Source of the DNA: Rhopalosiphum padi
Taxonomy: Eukaryota > Arthropoda > Insecta > Hemiptera > Aphididae
Direction: 5' to 3'
NCBI RefSeq assembly: GCF_020882245.1
Contig: NC_083597.1
Coordinates: 59,870,152 to 59,934,151, forward strand
Length of the DNA: 64,000 nucleotides
A program made the translations under genes and the position numbers. Position 1 is the stretch's first letter; each line of letters starts with the position of its first letter. Positions 38,701 through 53,147 of this stretch are shown piece after piece. The notes under the pieces are model-generated. The model saw only the letters and a list, made by a program, of their open reading frames with translations, did not search any database and was not told the origin of the DNA.

Positions 38701-41700
38701 TATAATATGCGTTTCAATAATATTTTATTCATGTAGATATTACTATTATTACGTTCTTGTTTGTCACGATCGTTGTATTGGTTTGTTCTCGGCCACTTTT
38801 ATCCGATTTCTATTTCGGCGTTTTCGTACGTCGCGTCTGTTGTCTAAAAATGCAGATCCTGTGTAACCAACGCGTGTAATCATTGTTAAAACTAATGTAT
38901 AAATTTGAATTTTTTATTCATTTACCAATAGTTACATTCGCATAATATTATTATAGTATTATAATTATGTATGTTTGCCATGTATGTGCCCGTGAATATT
39001 ATATTTATATTTATAATTTATCTAGTACAACACGAGCCTACTAAGCTTTAAGCACTTCAAACAATAATAATTAATAGCAATTAATATATCTAAAATCAAA
39101 ATCAAGAGCGTACCTATGGCCATGTGGTAAGTGGAGTGCGGAGGGTGACTATTAATAACTACACATATATTTTATATATTGCATAAGTATTTTTGAATAA
39201 ATTAGTGTATGATATGAAGAAAAAAACGTTACAGCCATTGATGATGAGGTGGAAAACGCTTATCTAAAATATGTGAACAATATAAAAGTGCGCCCATAAG
39301 TTTTTTGCTTCGAATTAACGTTTGCGAACTCAAATTCAAATAATTTTTATTGTGTACCTAATGTATTTCAGTATACATACGTACTTACAAATAACAATCG
39401 TTGTAGTGTCCACTTACATGTTTTATCTTACGAGAACTCATTAAAATAAAATTTAAATATACGGTGTCTTAGAGTGTAAACTATAACGTGAGAATTCTTT
39501 GAAGAGATTTAATAATTATATTCTCAATCATGCTCAGCACAATATTTATGCACCTATTTTATTAATCTGACTTATGCTCATGAAATTGAATAATGTAAGA
39601 GATATTATATCGAAACCCATGTCTTGTATGCAATTTTTATGTTGCATACTTACATTTAATTTGACGCAATTAAATATTAAAACCAAACTTTTTTTTAGTG
39701 TTATGGCAAATAAATAAGTTGTTTTCATGTTATTCAACACTAAAACTAAAAAAAATAATTGATGAATGTATGATAGATTGTATTACATTACAACAATTTC
39801 ATTTTTTAAGAACGCTTTTTAAATACAATTGAAAATTGAGAATTCTTTAATTAAAATAATAAACCGATTGAATTGATTTGCGTATTACTTTTTTGTTAAT
39901 TATAAATTATAATATACTTAAGAAAAATCATATTTTATGACAAGGTCATGAACTTGAATATGTATATCAACTGCGTCCATTCCTCAATTTATAAATATTA
40001 AATAATCAATGAAAAAATTTACAATTCCTATTTATGAATAGAAAATATTCTGAAATAAAAGTCTAATTTTTAATGGTTATTAATTTTACAGCAGTATATT
40101 TAATACGATTTTGTTACATTATTAAATCAAACTAGTTAATTATTACAAAGATATATACATAGAAATAAGAACAATGTTTACAACCACACACAAATGTAAT
40201 TTATGTATATATTATATTTTAATATTATCTAATATTTATATGTATTTAATTTTTAGAGCTATAATTGTAAGTGGTAAATTATTAAGTTTATTTTTAGTTT
40301 TAGAAAGATAATTAAATATTTTTTTCATAATTCATATAACATTAAAAACATTTTTTGTGTATATACAGAAAACAATTATATAACTGCTCCACAGAATAAA
40401 CATTTAAAATGGTTTAAAAAAAAAATCAGGCATATTGCGTTGCTTTATTTCATCAAAAAATGTTTTATATTCTTGGAAAAATAAAGATTTATTTTCAAAT
40501 TCTCTTTTGAACTGTCAATTGTGTATTTTCAACTTTTTTAAATTTCTACCATAGTATACATACTATGAAAATAAAATGTATATCAATATTATTTATTTAT
40601 CACACCAAGTAATAGAGAAAATAGATTTACAATATTATAGAACAAAATTAACGATTAACTTATAATTTAAAAGGTACGTGTACGATATAATATACATAAT
40701 TAAAACACAGTTTTGATTCATATATATAAAATAAATATATATTTAGATAATTTACCTTATTTTTATCTTTATCTTAAATTAGGTTATATAGACATTAAAA
40801 GGAAGATACCTGTATTACAAACTTTTTTTAAATTTGTTACATTTTGTATTGCTTTAAAATATTTTAAAAATTTTTCTTTAGAATGGTTTTTTTTATTGTG
40901 TTTAAAGTTTAAATATTTATGTACTATGTAACTAACACATAAAACTGATTTAGTATAAGTTAGAAGTAATTCTGATATATGAAAATACATATTTGACGTT
41001 ATATATGCCAAACATTTACACTTATTAAAATTTTAAATCGACAAACTCCATCTAGTTTAATATTTCAAAATTATTCAGAAATCATTACGAGAAACAAAGA
41101 TTGTTGCTATACTAAAACCAAATAATTTTAGGAGTACATAAATAATCTATGATTTTGGGCTCATATCGCTTCTGTCAATTGTAAACAGATCTTCGAAATG
41201 ATTCTCTTGAAACGAATTCAGCCTCTAATAGTAAAATCCTTTATAGTGAAACAAATTGTTTTCAGAATTGTTTATAAAATGATATGAACAAGTGTAAACG
41301 CTAACTAATTTTATTAAAAACGACTTCCAGGATAAAAAATCGGAAACAGTATTATTATACTTACATATAGTATAAGAATGTGGCTTATTCTGGGAAAGAG
41401 ACTTACTGCTTAAACAAGAATCATTAAATTTAAAATTACTTTTACTTTAATAGACCGCTTATTTTCATATTAAAAATTCGAAGTTAATTTCAACTCTAGA
41501 GTAACCCATTTATTTAAATCAAGAAATTTAGTTAATTTAAAGAATATACTATCATTTTTATATATCTAGATAAACAAGTAAAAACCTAAAACATAGTATA
41601 TGTACGATATATAAATATTTACATCAACATTAAAAAGTTTCTAGAATACCACTGTGTAGTGTGGTCTTATATCATTTAAAAACATCTAATTAGAGGGAGC

Positions 41701-44700
41701 AGTATTAATGATATATATTTAAAAATATATGCATTTATTTTAATTATTTATATTATATAATTATACACTTTATTTGTTCTATTTTAAAAATAAATGGTTA
41801 ATAATATATTATAAAAGTTAAGTTTATAAATCATAATCAATTAAATTATTGTATTTTATTTTATTAGTTATTAATACAATTAATACATATAACAGTTGTC
41901 ATATTATCATATTATAATTTATATTGATATTTTTATTCGTATTATTTGTATTACACGCAGTTTAATGATTTGTTTTAAATTTGGACTAACCGGCTTCTAA
42001 AATACTCTTTACAATCAATTCTATATCTTATTTTAGTGTCGGTATTTAAAATCTTGAAAAAGTAAAAAACAGTTCACATTTATTTTTAAGTAAGTACAGT
42101 TTAAATTAAGTACGATCTCGTAAATCTTAATGAAAATGTAACAATATAATATCCATAACGAATATTTTAAAATATAATATTATGATAATATATATTATAT
42201 ACAATATTGAATAATATTTAACATTTAATTTCATAAAATTATTGAGGTTACTAAATTAAAAAATCATCAAAAATCATGCAATTTCAATATTTGAACTATT
42301 TAGTATCATAAAAAATGTCTTGAAGGTGACTTATTATTTGTCAATTGTATCAGCACAATATATTTTCGAAGAAAATTTTATTTTTATCATTTTAATCATA
42401 ATTATTTTTAAGTTTTAATAAATTAATAAATTTTAATTACTTTAAACACTACATACAATATCTCATATTTTAAATCACAAAATTTGAACGATATAATAAA
42501 CGTAATTGATTAAATAGATTAAACAATAACGTACTCAATTCAAAATACATTAACACGTTATGTAATATGTGCCTATTATCTTAATTTTATTATTTGTAAC
42601 TAAATGTTTAACGCATCATCACAAAACAACTACTCAATTACCTTTTACATCAAAAACACAACCTAATTATTATTAATGATAAGTTAAGTTACACATACCA
42701 TCGTTATAAAAAACAATATTTTTGTCGTTTATGGACTCTAGAACTACTTGTTTTAGAATCTATAATGTTTAATATAGGTGCACACTTCAACTTTAATTTA
42801 TTTTCACTTGTTAAATAATAAATGGTCTATATATTTTATAAGTATGTATAATATACGAGTATTTAAATTTAATAAGTGTTTTTTTATAGTTCAATGATAA
42901 ATTGAATTTGTAATTATTATTTTTCTCTCTACAAAATATTGTGTATTTTAACACTTTTGTTTGCATAGTTTATTGTCTTATATTTTATACCCTTGGCTTT
43001 TCAACCAATCTTCTTAATGACAACCAATAATTATTTATTCAAGAAAGTTATCTTATCTAAAAAAAAGTACCTGTATAATCCATAAATTCTATCAGATTTA
43101 TTCTTCACTGACCTGAAGAATTATTAAACGTAAACAATAAAATACTTTGAACTTTAAACCAGTACACTGTGTAATTTTGATATTAGCATATATATTTAAG
43201 AAAAATAATTTAGTTTCTTATTTAACACATACAGTTAAAGCTATATAGATCAAGTTTTTGGAAGAATGATGATCAAAAACTATAATTATTATAGCATAAA
43301 ATAATTTTCTATGTTTAATAATTGTAGATATTTAAACATATTACATATTTTTAACTATAGTATAATTAATTATAGTCAATTATTTAACAAAATTGTATAA
43401 ATTGTATTTTATATTGTTTCTATCTTCCACATAAATGAAATGTTCTCTTCACCTTTGCTTTTAAACTTGATAATTTTTATTTCCTTATCTAAACTATACA
43501 CGGTAAACTTATAAACTATTCATATATTATACTTTATAGATTATGGATAAAAAAATATTGTAGATTGAATTGATGGTTTTTCTCTTTTCAAGGACAATCT
43601 GGACAATAATATAAAAAAAATATATATAACTTAGAATGTTGTTAGCATAGTTTTTTAATATGTGATTTAAAGCATATATGTGTCTTGAAAACAATAAAAG
43701 AATATTTTATTTCTTCTTAAGACAACTTTTATCACTTTTGTCTGACCTTAAAGTCATTGTATTAAATGTTAAACATTTTAAAATAAACCAAATTCACATT
43801 TTTTTTTTATTGTCTTTCATTCAACTTTTTTTTTTTAATAATATAAACAATTATTTAAATTTGTTCGTGTTACTGTCTCTATAAATCAGTTTGAACTTAA
43901 AAAAACAATTAAGTATATAAATATAGTTTCATAGTGAAAATAATTCAAAATACAATTGTTTTAAATTGTTATTACGCAATTATTATGTATTATTAATATT
44001 AAAAAAATAATAATAATGAATTAATTATGGTCTATATTTACTAGATTAAAAATATGTACTAACGATTATTTTTTCATCGACATGCAGTCTTATAATCACA
44101 ATAGTTTGATTTTTTTTATTATTTTTAGTATAGCTTAATTCTACACTCAATACGTATATTAATGTGTATAATAAAACAGATGATTCCGAGTTAACGGTTC
44201 ATAAATGAATAGTTAATTTCGGTTTAAAACTATAATATATCATATAAATGTAAACAAAATAATTTTATATTATATTGGTTATGTGATAAATAAATTTTGA
44301 CGATTTTATAGAAAAATAAATAAAAATTTAAAAACATAACACACATTTTTTTAACATTTTTAACGAAATTTAGAAAAAAATGTAGAAAATTGCATAATTT
44401 AATTTATACAGTTTATTCATTTAGTCAATAAGTACAGTTGACTTAAGTGATGAGGATCAAATATTTTTAAATATTAATCATTGATTTAAATAAAATATTA
44501 TAAGGTACTTATACTTTATAATATATTATAATTCATATAATATAATTATTAATATACAATTATTTTTACGATTACTTATTTACACTATAAAATATAAATT
44601 ATAATAATGGTGTGAGTGTCAAATAACACATGTGCACAAAACGTAACGTAATATTTTTAGATAATTAATATAAAACATTTGGTGGATGATGTAACTAACA

Positions 44701-45379
44701 ATAATTATTGTTAAAGTTTGATATGATTTTATTTTTTACAAATTAAATAACATTACAAAAACGTTCTACCAGATATTGGTTTATGTAACATATAATAATG
44801 TTTAATTATGTTTCAAAAAATATTTTTAAACGAGAGTCAACAAATAATTCCACTAATTAATAGATATGAAAAACAATGTTATATAAATAATGAAAAAACT
44901 TGATCATAAATGTTACGCATATCGCATTTGCTTACGTATATTATTACTATAAGGCCTATACTTTTTGTAACGTATAGATAGTGCGGTAACATTAAATATT
45001 TTCCATCAGGTTTAACACACCTAGGTATTTACTTCAAATTGTGTATTTTATTACAACTAAAATATAATCCAAGTGTCACTAGAGTCAAATATTTCGAGCA
45101 GTTCTCACAATTTCATTGAGGTCAAAACAGGCAAATCATAAAAAATCGTTTTAACTTTTTCCCCGCCCCCAATGCAGTAATGCATAAATAATATCACTAG
45201 GTTTCCGTTAAAAATATAGTAAAAGGTGCCACGCAAAAGGTGTTTACCGTGTCCATAATAAGTATTTCCTATCTAAATTTGCATACAAAAACAAAAAACA
45301 ACGTTTTACCGCACGTACATTATGCGAGGTCTGTCCAGAGTGACGCATGTACAGGTTTAACCCTTCGCGTTGACCATGT

Positions 45380-45960
45380 ACCTATACAAATAGTAACAAT
45401 AAAACCGTTACCGACCAGGGTAGTCCTACACGCGCGCACCAACGGTGGTCTCGCCACCGCGCGGGGTTATTACTCCCGCAGGCTTTTGACGAGGGCACGC
45501 GGGAAAAACGCGCGTGCGTCGTGGTGGCGATAACACGCCGTATTTTCGTTTTATTTCCCCTCCTTCCCCTCGCTCAAAGCACGATCATTATGCAAATATG
45601 GTATCGAGGTTTAATACCGTTTTTTGGCGCTATAAAACCGTATTACTATCATCATAATACGTCGACATGGCGTTCGTGATGTCTGTGTACTTTATAATAT
45701 TATTTTTTTTTTTTTTTGTTTTTAGTGTTGATGTGCCGTCGTAGGATGGCAGAACGCGACGCAACGTTTACGACCGCGTTGCCAAGGGTTACCGCACACC
45801 GGGTATACAAAATAATGTGACGCCGGCGTGCGACTGTTAACGCCGGCGATACGGTGGCCGGCGCGCGCGCACTTCGAAAACCTTGAAAAAACGTACACAG
45901 AGCCGATGCGTATACGTATATACATTTATATGTAAATATATATATAGCGTCTCCCACGTG
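45380..45960. other. Mixed GC-rich patch, no gene called
   Basis: Two CpG-rich stretches (45420-45540 and 45740-45880) are separated by AT-rich sequence and a poly-T tract. Open frames on both strands overlap one another and start with non-ATG codons or have no coding signal. It may be the outer part of the promoter-like region that follows. Confidence 0.35.
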
Positions 45961-46233
45961 GAATAATACGCCGGCTACATATTTTTTTTTTATTTTATTC
46001 CAGTTTTTTTACGCTTAAAAGTACAATATTTGTTAATAATTTATAACATTATTGCCGACTTCGACTTGCAGCATCTCTGGGGGTGGTCGTCAATACGGCT
46101 CTGTTTCGTATTATAATATTATGTTTGTGTATGCAACAACATTGCCCAGACGCGGTCTGCGCGTACATCGCTCGCGACCCGCAATAATGTAAAATACCGG
46201 ATTTCGGACTGATGGAGCGATCTACGTATAAGC

Positions 46234-46240
46234 TATATAA
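46234..46240 (+). promoter_or_regulatory. Candidate TATA box
   Basis: TATATAAGG followed by GC-rich sequence, with a suitable initiator window near 46260-46275. In AT-rich DNA this would be meaningless, but here it lies inside a CpG-rich block, which makes it more notable. Confidence 0.3.
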
Positions 46241-46326
46241 GGACGTCCGTTACAACAAAACGTGCCAAATAAAGGACGCCCGCGAATAACATAAGGACGG
46301 CTGATTTTGACTAACCTGTGGTCATA

Positions 46327-46575
46327 ATGGGGCCCGCTGACCGTTCACGTCGTCGGCAGCACACGGTTAGAACTTTGGCTGATGCTGGTGCTGCTGTGGT
46401 GCTGGTGCTGCTGCTACTGTTCCGCTCCTGGTTGCGGCTCACGACCGATCCCGCTCGCGACGTTCTCCCCCGAGCCGACCGCGCGCGCGTCTGCGGCCTG
46501 CGCTTATCGAGATATGATTATTTGCTTATCCGATACGATAAGTGTTTTTATGGTTTGATGTCGCACCGCGTTTAG
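46327..46575 (+). other. ATG-started 82-codon frame, coding status doubtful
   Basis: This is the first ATG downstream of the candidate TATA box. The frame has a basic start and then a hydrophobic run (AAVVLVLLLLF, about residues 19-29), so it superficially resembles a signal anchor. The rest is arginine-rich and looks like translated GC-rich 5' UTR. Overlapping frames of similar length exist on both strands. I recognise no family. It is probably an upstream ORF or chance. Confidence 0.15.
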
Positions 46576-47356
46576 CACAAACTCCTGCACTGGCGACAAA
46601 CCGTCGGACCGGCGAAATCGCGGCTCGAGAGCTTTTTCTTATGGCCGTGTTAGATATTTTAAGCGGATACAATGCAATAATGACTATGCCCAACTTTCGG
46701 GTATATATCCTGTTATATTATATTATTACTACCGGTGAGCTGGCCGGAAGAATGAATGAAAGCGTGAAATGTGCTCTCGGCGCGACGTGTATTATGTGTG
46801 TAAATGTTGTTGTTGTTGTGATTTTTTTGTATTATTATTATTATTATTATCATTCGCACCGGACGACGGCGGCGGTGGATTGGAAGAGCATGCGCGCGCG
46901 TGTATCGGGAGGTCTGGACGACCGGAGCACTGCTACTGCGATCGGCGGCGCCGCGCTCGCTCGGTACAGTGTCGGTTTGCCGGCGAAGCCGAGCCGCCGC
47001 CACCGCCGCCGCCGCGCGACCCACAGACGACCTTCGTGCTTGGCCGGCTTCGATCCAGATGGTGTTGGTGCGCCGCTCGGCGACGACCGCGGCGTTGCCA
47101 CGTGACGAGATACAAAATATCCTCGGCCGCCGTCGCCGCCCAAGTTGCCTCCACCGCCGCCGCTTTTTTCACATCCTGTCCGCTATAGTTTACTGTGACC
47201 GGCGCTCCGTCGCCTCCTCATACCCCTCTCTACACCGCCACCCGCCCCGCCGCCGCCGCCGTAATGGTATATAATATTATTGTAATTTTCCACTCTCACT
47301 GGTAGCTCGTGTGGGCTTATGTCCTAGGCATACGTCGTCTCGCGACTTTGGTGTTT

Positions 47357-47480
47357 TCTCTCTTCTCTTTCACTCGTTCTCTCTCTCTTTCTCACTCACT
47401 CTCTCTCGCTGTGTGTGCGTCTCTCTCTCTCTCTCTTTCCCTCTCTCTCTCTCTCTCTCTCCGTCAGTCTCTTTCTCTAT
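47357..47480. repeat. (CT)n-rich microsatellite tract
   Basis: About 120 bases dominated by CT/TCTC on the plus strand, with short interruptions (GTGTGTGCG, CCGTCAGT). CT/GA tracts bind GAGA-type factors at arthropod promoters, and the position at the edge of the CpG-rich block fits that. The binding is inference. Confidence 0.85.
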
Positions 47481-50400
47481 ACCGTCGTTACCGCAGCGTG
47501 ACGTCACGTTTCAAAGTTTTCAAGATTACAATTGTTTTTGTTTTCATGCCTTACCTTCTGCTGCCCACTGCACTTTTCTTCGTACACACACTTTCCACTC
47601 CGAAGAACAACCGATCGTTATAATAATAATATCATATACGCTGCAGTCTCGCTGCACGGCGCGTAGGAACTGCATACCTACATAATATAATAATTGACCG
47701 GTGTGTGTATAATGTGTATACGTGTCGTGGTCGATGGTGACTTTCTATATCCACCGAATCGCAATTATTATATTTCGTCCACCATGACAGTCGACATAAT
47801 TATATGTGTCGTTATATATATATATGTGTATACGTTCGTCCACTCGTGTACCGCACGATGTACCCATAATACCTATTGTAATATTATTTTACATATCATT
47901 GTACAACGACTATACCAAACCTCTAAAACGGTTGTCCGATGTGAGTAGTTGTGTTCGTCTGTTCTCCGAGTATTAAGTATCTATGTAATAGTATGTACGT
48001 ATTAATAAGTCCCTCCGTCACACATAACTTATACGTATTTTACAGATATATATGATATTTATATTATGTCGGCTATGATTATAAGGCACAAGCTCATCAA
48101 ACTGTTTCCCTCGACATTTATATACCTATACGTTATACTTGTGTGTATTTATATTATTACCAGACGACGTTCTGTCCTTAAACAGGATTAAGCTCTGGCG
48201 TGGGCCGAGATCGAACCCAGCAGCTTGTAGCTTCGTTCTCGTCTATCCATCCATACGACCCGGCATTAAATATGTACTCCGAGTCATCGCAGTTGTAGCA
48301 ATGTAAATACATCCGTGTCTATTTTCGGTATAAAAATGATGAGCGATCAGTGATGCATAAAACTTTTCCACCGAATTTTGTAATATACAACAATTTAAAT
48401 TATACCAATTCTTTAGCTATAACTAATTTTTTTCTGAGATTTCTACAATATAGCTTTTTATAAATGTTTTTTAACACCTTAGGAATGATTAGGTATTCAC
48501 CATAAAATAATAATTTACAATTAATCCATTCTTATTGGATTATTGGCAAGCTTCTTATATGATATGGCTTATACAATGCGTAAATAAAAAAGAAATTATT
48601 ATAATTTATCAGATTAAAGCATCGGAGTGTATAAATATTATTATGAATTAACTTTGCTATATTTGTCTATAATTCTGTAATTTAATATCAAATAGACTTT
48701 ATTTCACTTATAGAGTTACGTCACTAATATTTTTTGTTTAAATTACCTTAAAATGTAATGTGTGAAATTATGTATGTAAATGCAAACATGATAATTGTTA
48801 TGATAATAATAGTGCTCAATCCTAAATGATATTAAGTTAAGCACAAAAATTAATTAAGCAAAATTGTCTTTAAAATCTTTAGAATAGTCATATTGCACAA
48901 AAAATGTCAATACACACAAATAGAAATTATAATGTGTGTACCTACTAAGAGATGCATTTTTCCCAATGTATTATAATACTATAATAAATAGAATACGATG
49001 AGTTATACCGATATACCGACCACGGTATTAATTTGTAGAACTTACCTAAACTCTGCAATCAGTGATACAGGTTAAATATATTTACAAATATATTCACATA
49101 CCAAGACGCATAACGGAACGGTTTTTGATAAGTCGCCAAAATACAGATATATGCAGCATTATGCCAAGGTAGTGTAATATTTCTAAAAAACTACTTTTTT
49201 TTCAAAGTATAGACTTTGAGGAGTATTTTATCCAATTTAATAATAATAACTTGGTCATAGCTATTTTTATAATCAGCTATCTTTAATAGTATTTACATTT
49301 ATTTTGTAATAAAATGCATACTTATTATTATTATTATTTTACATCATGTAGCAATTAAAACGATTCTAATCAGAAAGCTCAATTAACTATATCATATAAT
49401 TAACTGCATAACAGTGTGTTTTATTTCTTAATTTATGATGTTTATAATTTATTTATTTCAACAAAATAATATAACCATGATAGCTTCATCACCACTTGAT
49501 TAGATTTCTTCACCATATTCTGTTAAATATAACATGCACATTTTACTTGTATTTAATAAATCTAATGAAAAAGTCTAATTATCACCTCTTAAATGAACCA
49601 AAGTAGACTAAAAAATGTCTAAACTATAAAGGTAAGCAAACTATCACATGATACTTTTATAGATTTTTGATGAAACAAAAATGTTCATTGAAAAAAAAAA
49701 CTATGCTCATATCTTGCTTTAATAAAAATCTATGTAAATAAAACAGTTAATGTATTTCAATTAAGCAACATACCAGTTTATAAAAAAAATCCCGACTGTT
49801 TTTCCAGTAAACCAAACTCTGCTCTTAATCGTTTAAAAATTATTTATTTATTATTATATCGTGTTCAAACTTAAAATAAAAATACACATCCAATCCTCGT
49901 TATCGTGTATGCCACGTACGCCGTGGTCCGTATGTCAATTATATATTAACTTTTTTGAAATACAAATTTAATGTATTCATTTTTTTTTATGTATACCTAC
50001 TTAATATTATTCACTATTGTATTTTACTATACTTTATAGTTTATAGAGTTTATACTAATTTGTTACAGTAGAATCGATGCACTTATGCTGTATCTTAAAT
50101 TAAATTTTGTGGCTGGCTTATTTTATACTAATTTAAAACATATGAAAATGTGGTTATGTGTGTTACCTTCGGTGTAACATATTATTTTTAAATGGTCTAA
50201 AACTTATAATCCGTGACGAGTATATTATAATATATGATCCATTTTAAATTGCATTTTATTATTTATTTCTTTGAGGAGATAATGAGTATTACTACATAAC
50301 GTGTGGGGGCCAAATAATATTTAATAATTAGAGCACATAGGTCGAGATTCAGCTTACCGTAAATAGAATAATCAATTTTATAATTGCAGATATTTATTGA

Positions 50401-50519
50401 CATTTAATTTAACTCAAGTAACCTATACGTGAAAAATTAATAATATAATAATATTATCAATGTAAATTATAATTTCATCTTGCTACCGCGATGAATTAAA
50501 TTGTTAGTACTCACCACTT

Positions 50520-50605
50520 AGTATACACTGTACATACTGATATATTTTATATAATAGTATACAGTGTACACTACTACACTGTACAATTGTAAATAATTTA
50601 CAATT
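50520..50605. repeat. Cluster of inverted and direct repeats
   Basis: AGTATACACTGTA (50520-50532) is mirrored by TACAGTGTACACT (50560-50572), agreeing at 12 of 13 bases. A third TACACTGTAC lies at 50575-50584. This runs directly into a near-perfect palindrome, AATTGTAAA TAA TTTACAATT. Two hairpins are therefore possible side by side. Confidence 0.7.
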
Positions 50606-53118
50606 TTATATCTTATGAATAATTGTTAATAACAAATATTTTTAGACACTTATACTTAACCAGATGTAAGACGCGTTCATAAAACATATTTATTGATACT
50701 TTGATAGCTATCCAAAAACGATGTATTTATTTTTTTTTATTAAAAAAAACATAGATTTTTTAGTACGCAATTTGAATCATTTACTAAGACTTAAATTGAA
50801 TAGTTATATTCAGTTTTTATTTACAAATTTTAATATTTTAAGATTATTAATTAATTTTTATCAGTTTTTCCCATTTCATATCTTTATACATTTTTATAAA
50901 TAGTAAAAACTAAATAAATTTGTCAATTTGAAAATAAAGAAAAATAATTAAATAAATATGTAGAATGTATAATATTTACATTTTGTACACATTATTGAAA
51001 ACTGTAATTATTTTTATATTAATAATCATTACTATAATTATATGAAAATTAACTTTAAACAATTTTTCTCATTGGCAATATTTTACTTACATCATTTTTC
51101 CTGATAAAATTATTGATTATCAATATTTTAAAAATTCTGAAGTACCAGCAAACATTTTTTTTTATTTAGAAGATATTATTTTTTTCAAGTTATTTTGAAT
51201 TTTGAGAATTTTAAGTGTAATTTGTTGATATTTTAATTACACAATATTAAAACTGTTTTATGTACATTATTTTCATAGTTCCAACTACTAAAACACAATA
51301 AAAAATGATAATATCATAATGCTCATTAATCATTATTATAACCGTGCTTGCATAATAATGGTATAGGTACACTATTTTGAACAAATTGTGCATTATAAAT
51401 ATAAATACTTCGTATTTAAATTAAGAATAAATAGATACATTTCGTAAAAATGTAAATGTAATAATGTAATGTTCAGTAATTCCTAATAATATCTACAACA
51501 GAATACACGTGCTTATTATAATATTATATTAATATATTACTATCAATAAACATGTTCTATGAAGAAAATAAATATATATATATACGATTTCACTGTTGAC
51601 TCGGGGCCACACCACCACTTTATTCTACTTTCACATTATTATATTATATTAAATTCAATGCACTTTAATGGATAAATGTATATATAATGTATATATACGC
51701 ACGTGTAGTGCCGATAATGCGTGATTTTGGAAGACTCATTGGTTCGTTAAACTCTCCACGTCAGCACATGTATTATAAAAAAATATATCAGATCCGAACT
51801 ATACAACACAAGAAATCACGAATATTTGGCGATGATAAACTATAATACCTAATAATAATATGTACCTATAAAATATAATAACATATTTTTGCAATCGTGC
51901 CCTGCTCGCATCCAACCGGATCTGTAAGAAGCGCACAGGAAACAGGTGCCCTTATTACATGCATCACATGTCTCTTTTTTTTTCATTTTTAAAAGACACC
52001 AATATCGTAACGTTAGTCGTTATGTACTAAAATATTAATTTCGAAAAATACAGTATAAAAACATTATACTTACATTATAACCATACATGTATACAAGAGC
52101 AGCTGCGTAGAGCGCAAGTCAAACACAGATGTATGTATTAGTAATCGCACACTGCGCGCTGGCGCCACCACCTCTACTCGCCACTTGCCACTTGTTAGTG
52201 GTGTATCTACGCAATGGTGTTTAGGACAGTGGTATACTGTGTAAGCCTACACTAAACATACATATATGTGACACTTTTGTTAAGTAGTTGTTTATGTACA
52301 TTTATGAAATTCAAAAACAGTAATCGATATATTATGAGACCGACTTTCCGCGGTTATTGACTTCAAAATCGACATCTGTGGATATAAATGGTATTATAAT
52401 ACAAAATGAGACAACACAATTTTTAATCAACATAAAAATCAAAAATATTGTATTTATCAAAAACTAAGATTTGTATAATTATCTTGTATCATTTTTTAAA
52501 CACACTATACGTAGTCTTATTTACTATAATTTTTAATTAATTGTTAAAAGATATACTTTATAATAATACGGATATTTAATTTTAAAGTTCCCATATTAAT
52601 TTAAAATTATGATTCTTAAAATATGTTCAATTGATTAATTGGTAATCATATTAATACATTTCTTATTCATCTAAATTTTAACAAAACAAGATTTTTTTTT
52701 TTTTAATAACTAATTTCTTAAAGAAACCGGGAGGTAGAAAAATATGTATATTAATATGTAATCAACATTTTTAAAAAACCGGTAGTCTCTATATGCTGTA
52801 CAACTGTACAGTTAATGTTAAGTGCACTTCATAATTTTTTGTGTAGAATATATTAAATTTAAATTCATTGATAAAACACTATATACAATGAAAAATTATT
52901 CTGAGTAAAAAAGTTCCATCACGTAAATTTCTAAAAATATTTTATTTTGTAATTTATATTTTTATCAATTATTATAATTATTAATTTAATATAATAGATT
53001 GAACTATTTTTCGCCAAAAACTAGTTACTCATATTACAATATAGTAATTATTATAATACCATTAACTATTAAGTATAAAATTACTATGTAGTTGTCATTA
53101 ATTTAATGGTCATAATGT

Positions 53119-53147
53119 AAAAAGCTTAAAATTAATAAGCTTTTTTA
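53119..53147. repeat. AT-rich hairpin
   Basis: The arms AAAAAGCTTA and TAAGCTTTTT enclose a 7-base loop and are followed by more T. It resembles a bacterial terminator, but in this eukaryotic context that reading does not apply. Confidence 0.7.

Larger units (their letters stand above)
22941..45150. other. About 22 kb gene-poor stretch
   Basis: I see no convincing coding exon. Patches with more GC and CpG occur at about 23820-24260, 29920-30330, 34970-35160, 35490-35860 and 36400-36640, each too short and stop-rich to call. Frames up to about 120 codons in these patches begin with GTG or TTG rather than ATG and lack coding character. The stretch could be intergenic or the long intron of an unseen gene. 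Microsatellites and one strong hairpin are listed separately. Confidence 0.4.
46140..47630. promoter_or_regulatory. Large CpG-rich promoter-like block
   Basis: About 1.5 kb of GC-rich, CpG-dense DNA in a very AT-rich setting, with GCC/CCG triplet runs (46985-47260) and a long CT microsatellite. A TATATAA box lies on the plus strand at 46234-46240. The first downstream ATG on that strand is at 46327. This suggests a promoter and 5' UTR of a gene whose coding exons I cannot locate. The strand is uncertain, because the minus strand also offers ATGACCACAG|GTTAGT at 46325-46312. Confidence 0.4.

Noticed and set aside
46542..47274. Several overlapping frames of 80-187 codons on both strands
   Set aside because: They overlap each other in a GC-triplet-rich block, mostly start with non-ATG codons, and give low-complexity products.
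52195..52235. TAGTGGTGTATCTACG resembling a hAT element end
   Set aside because: No partner terminal repeat or target duplication was found, so no element can be delimited.
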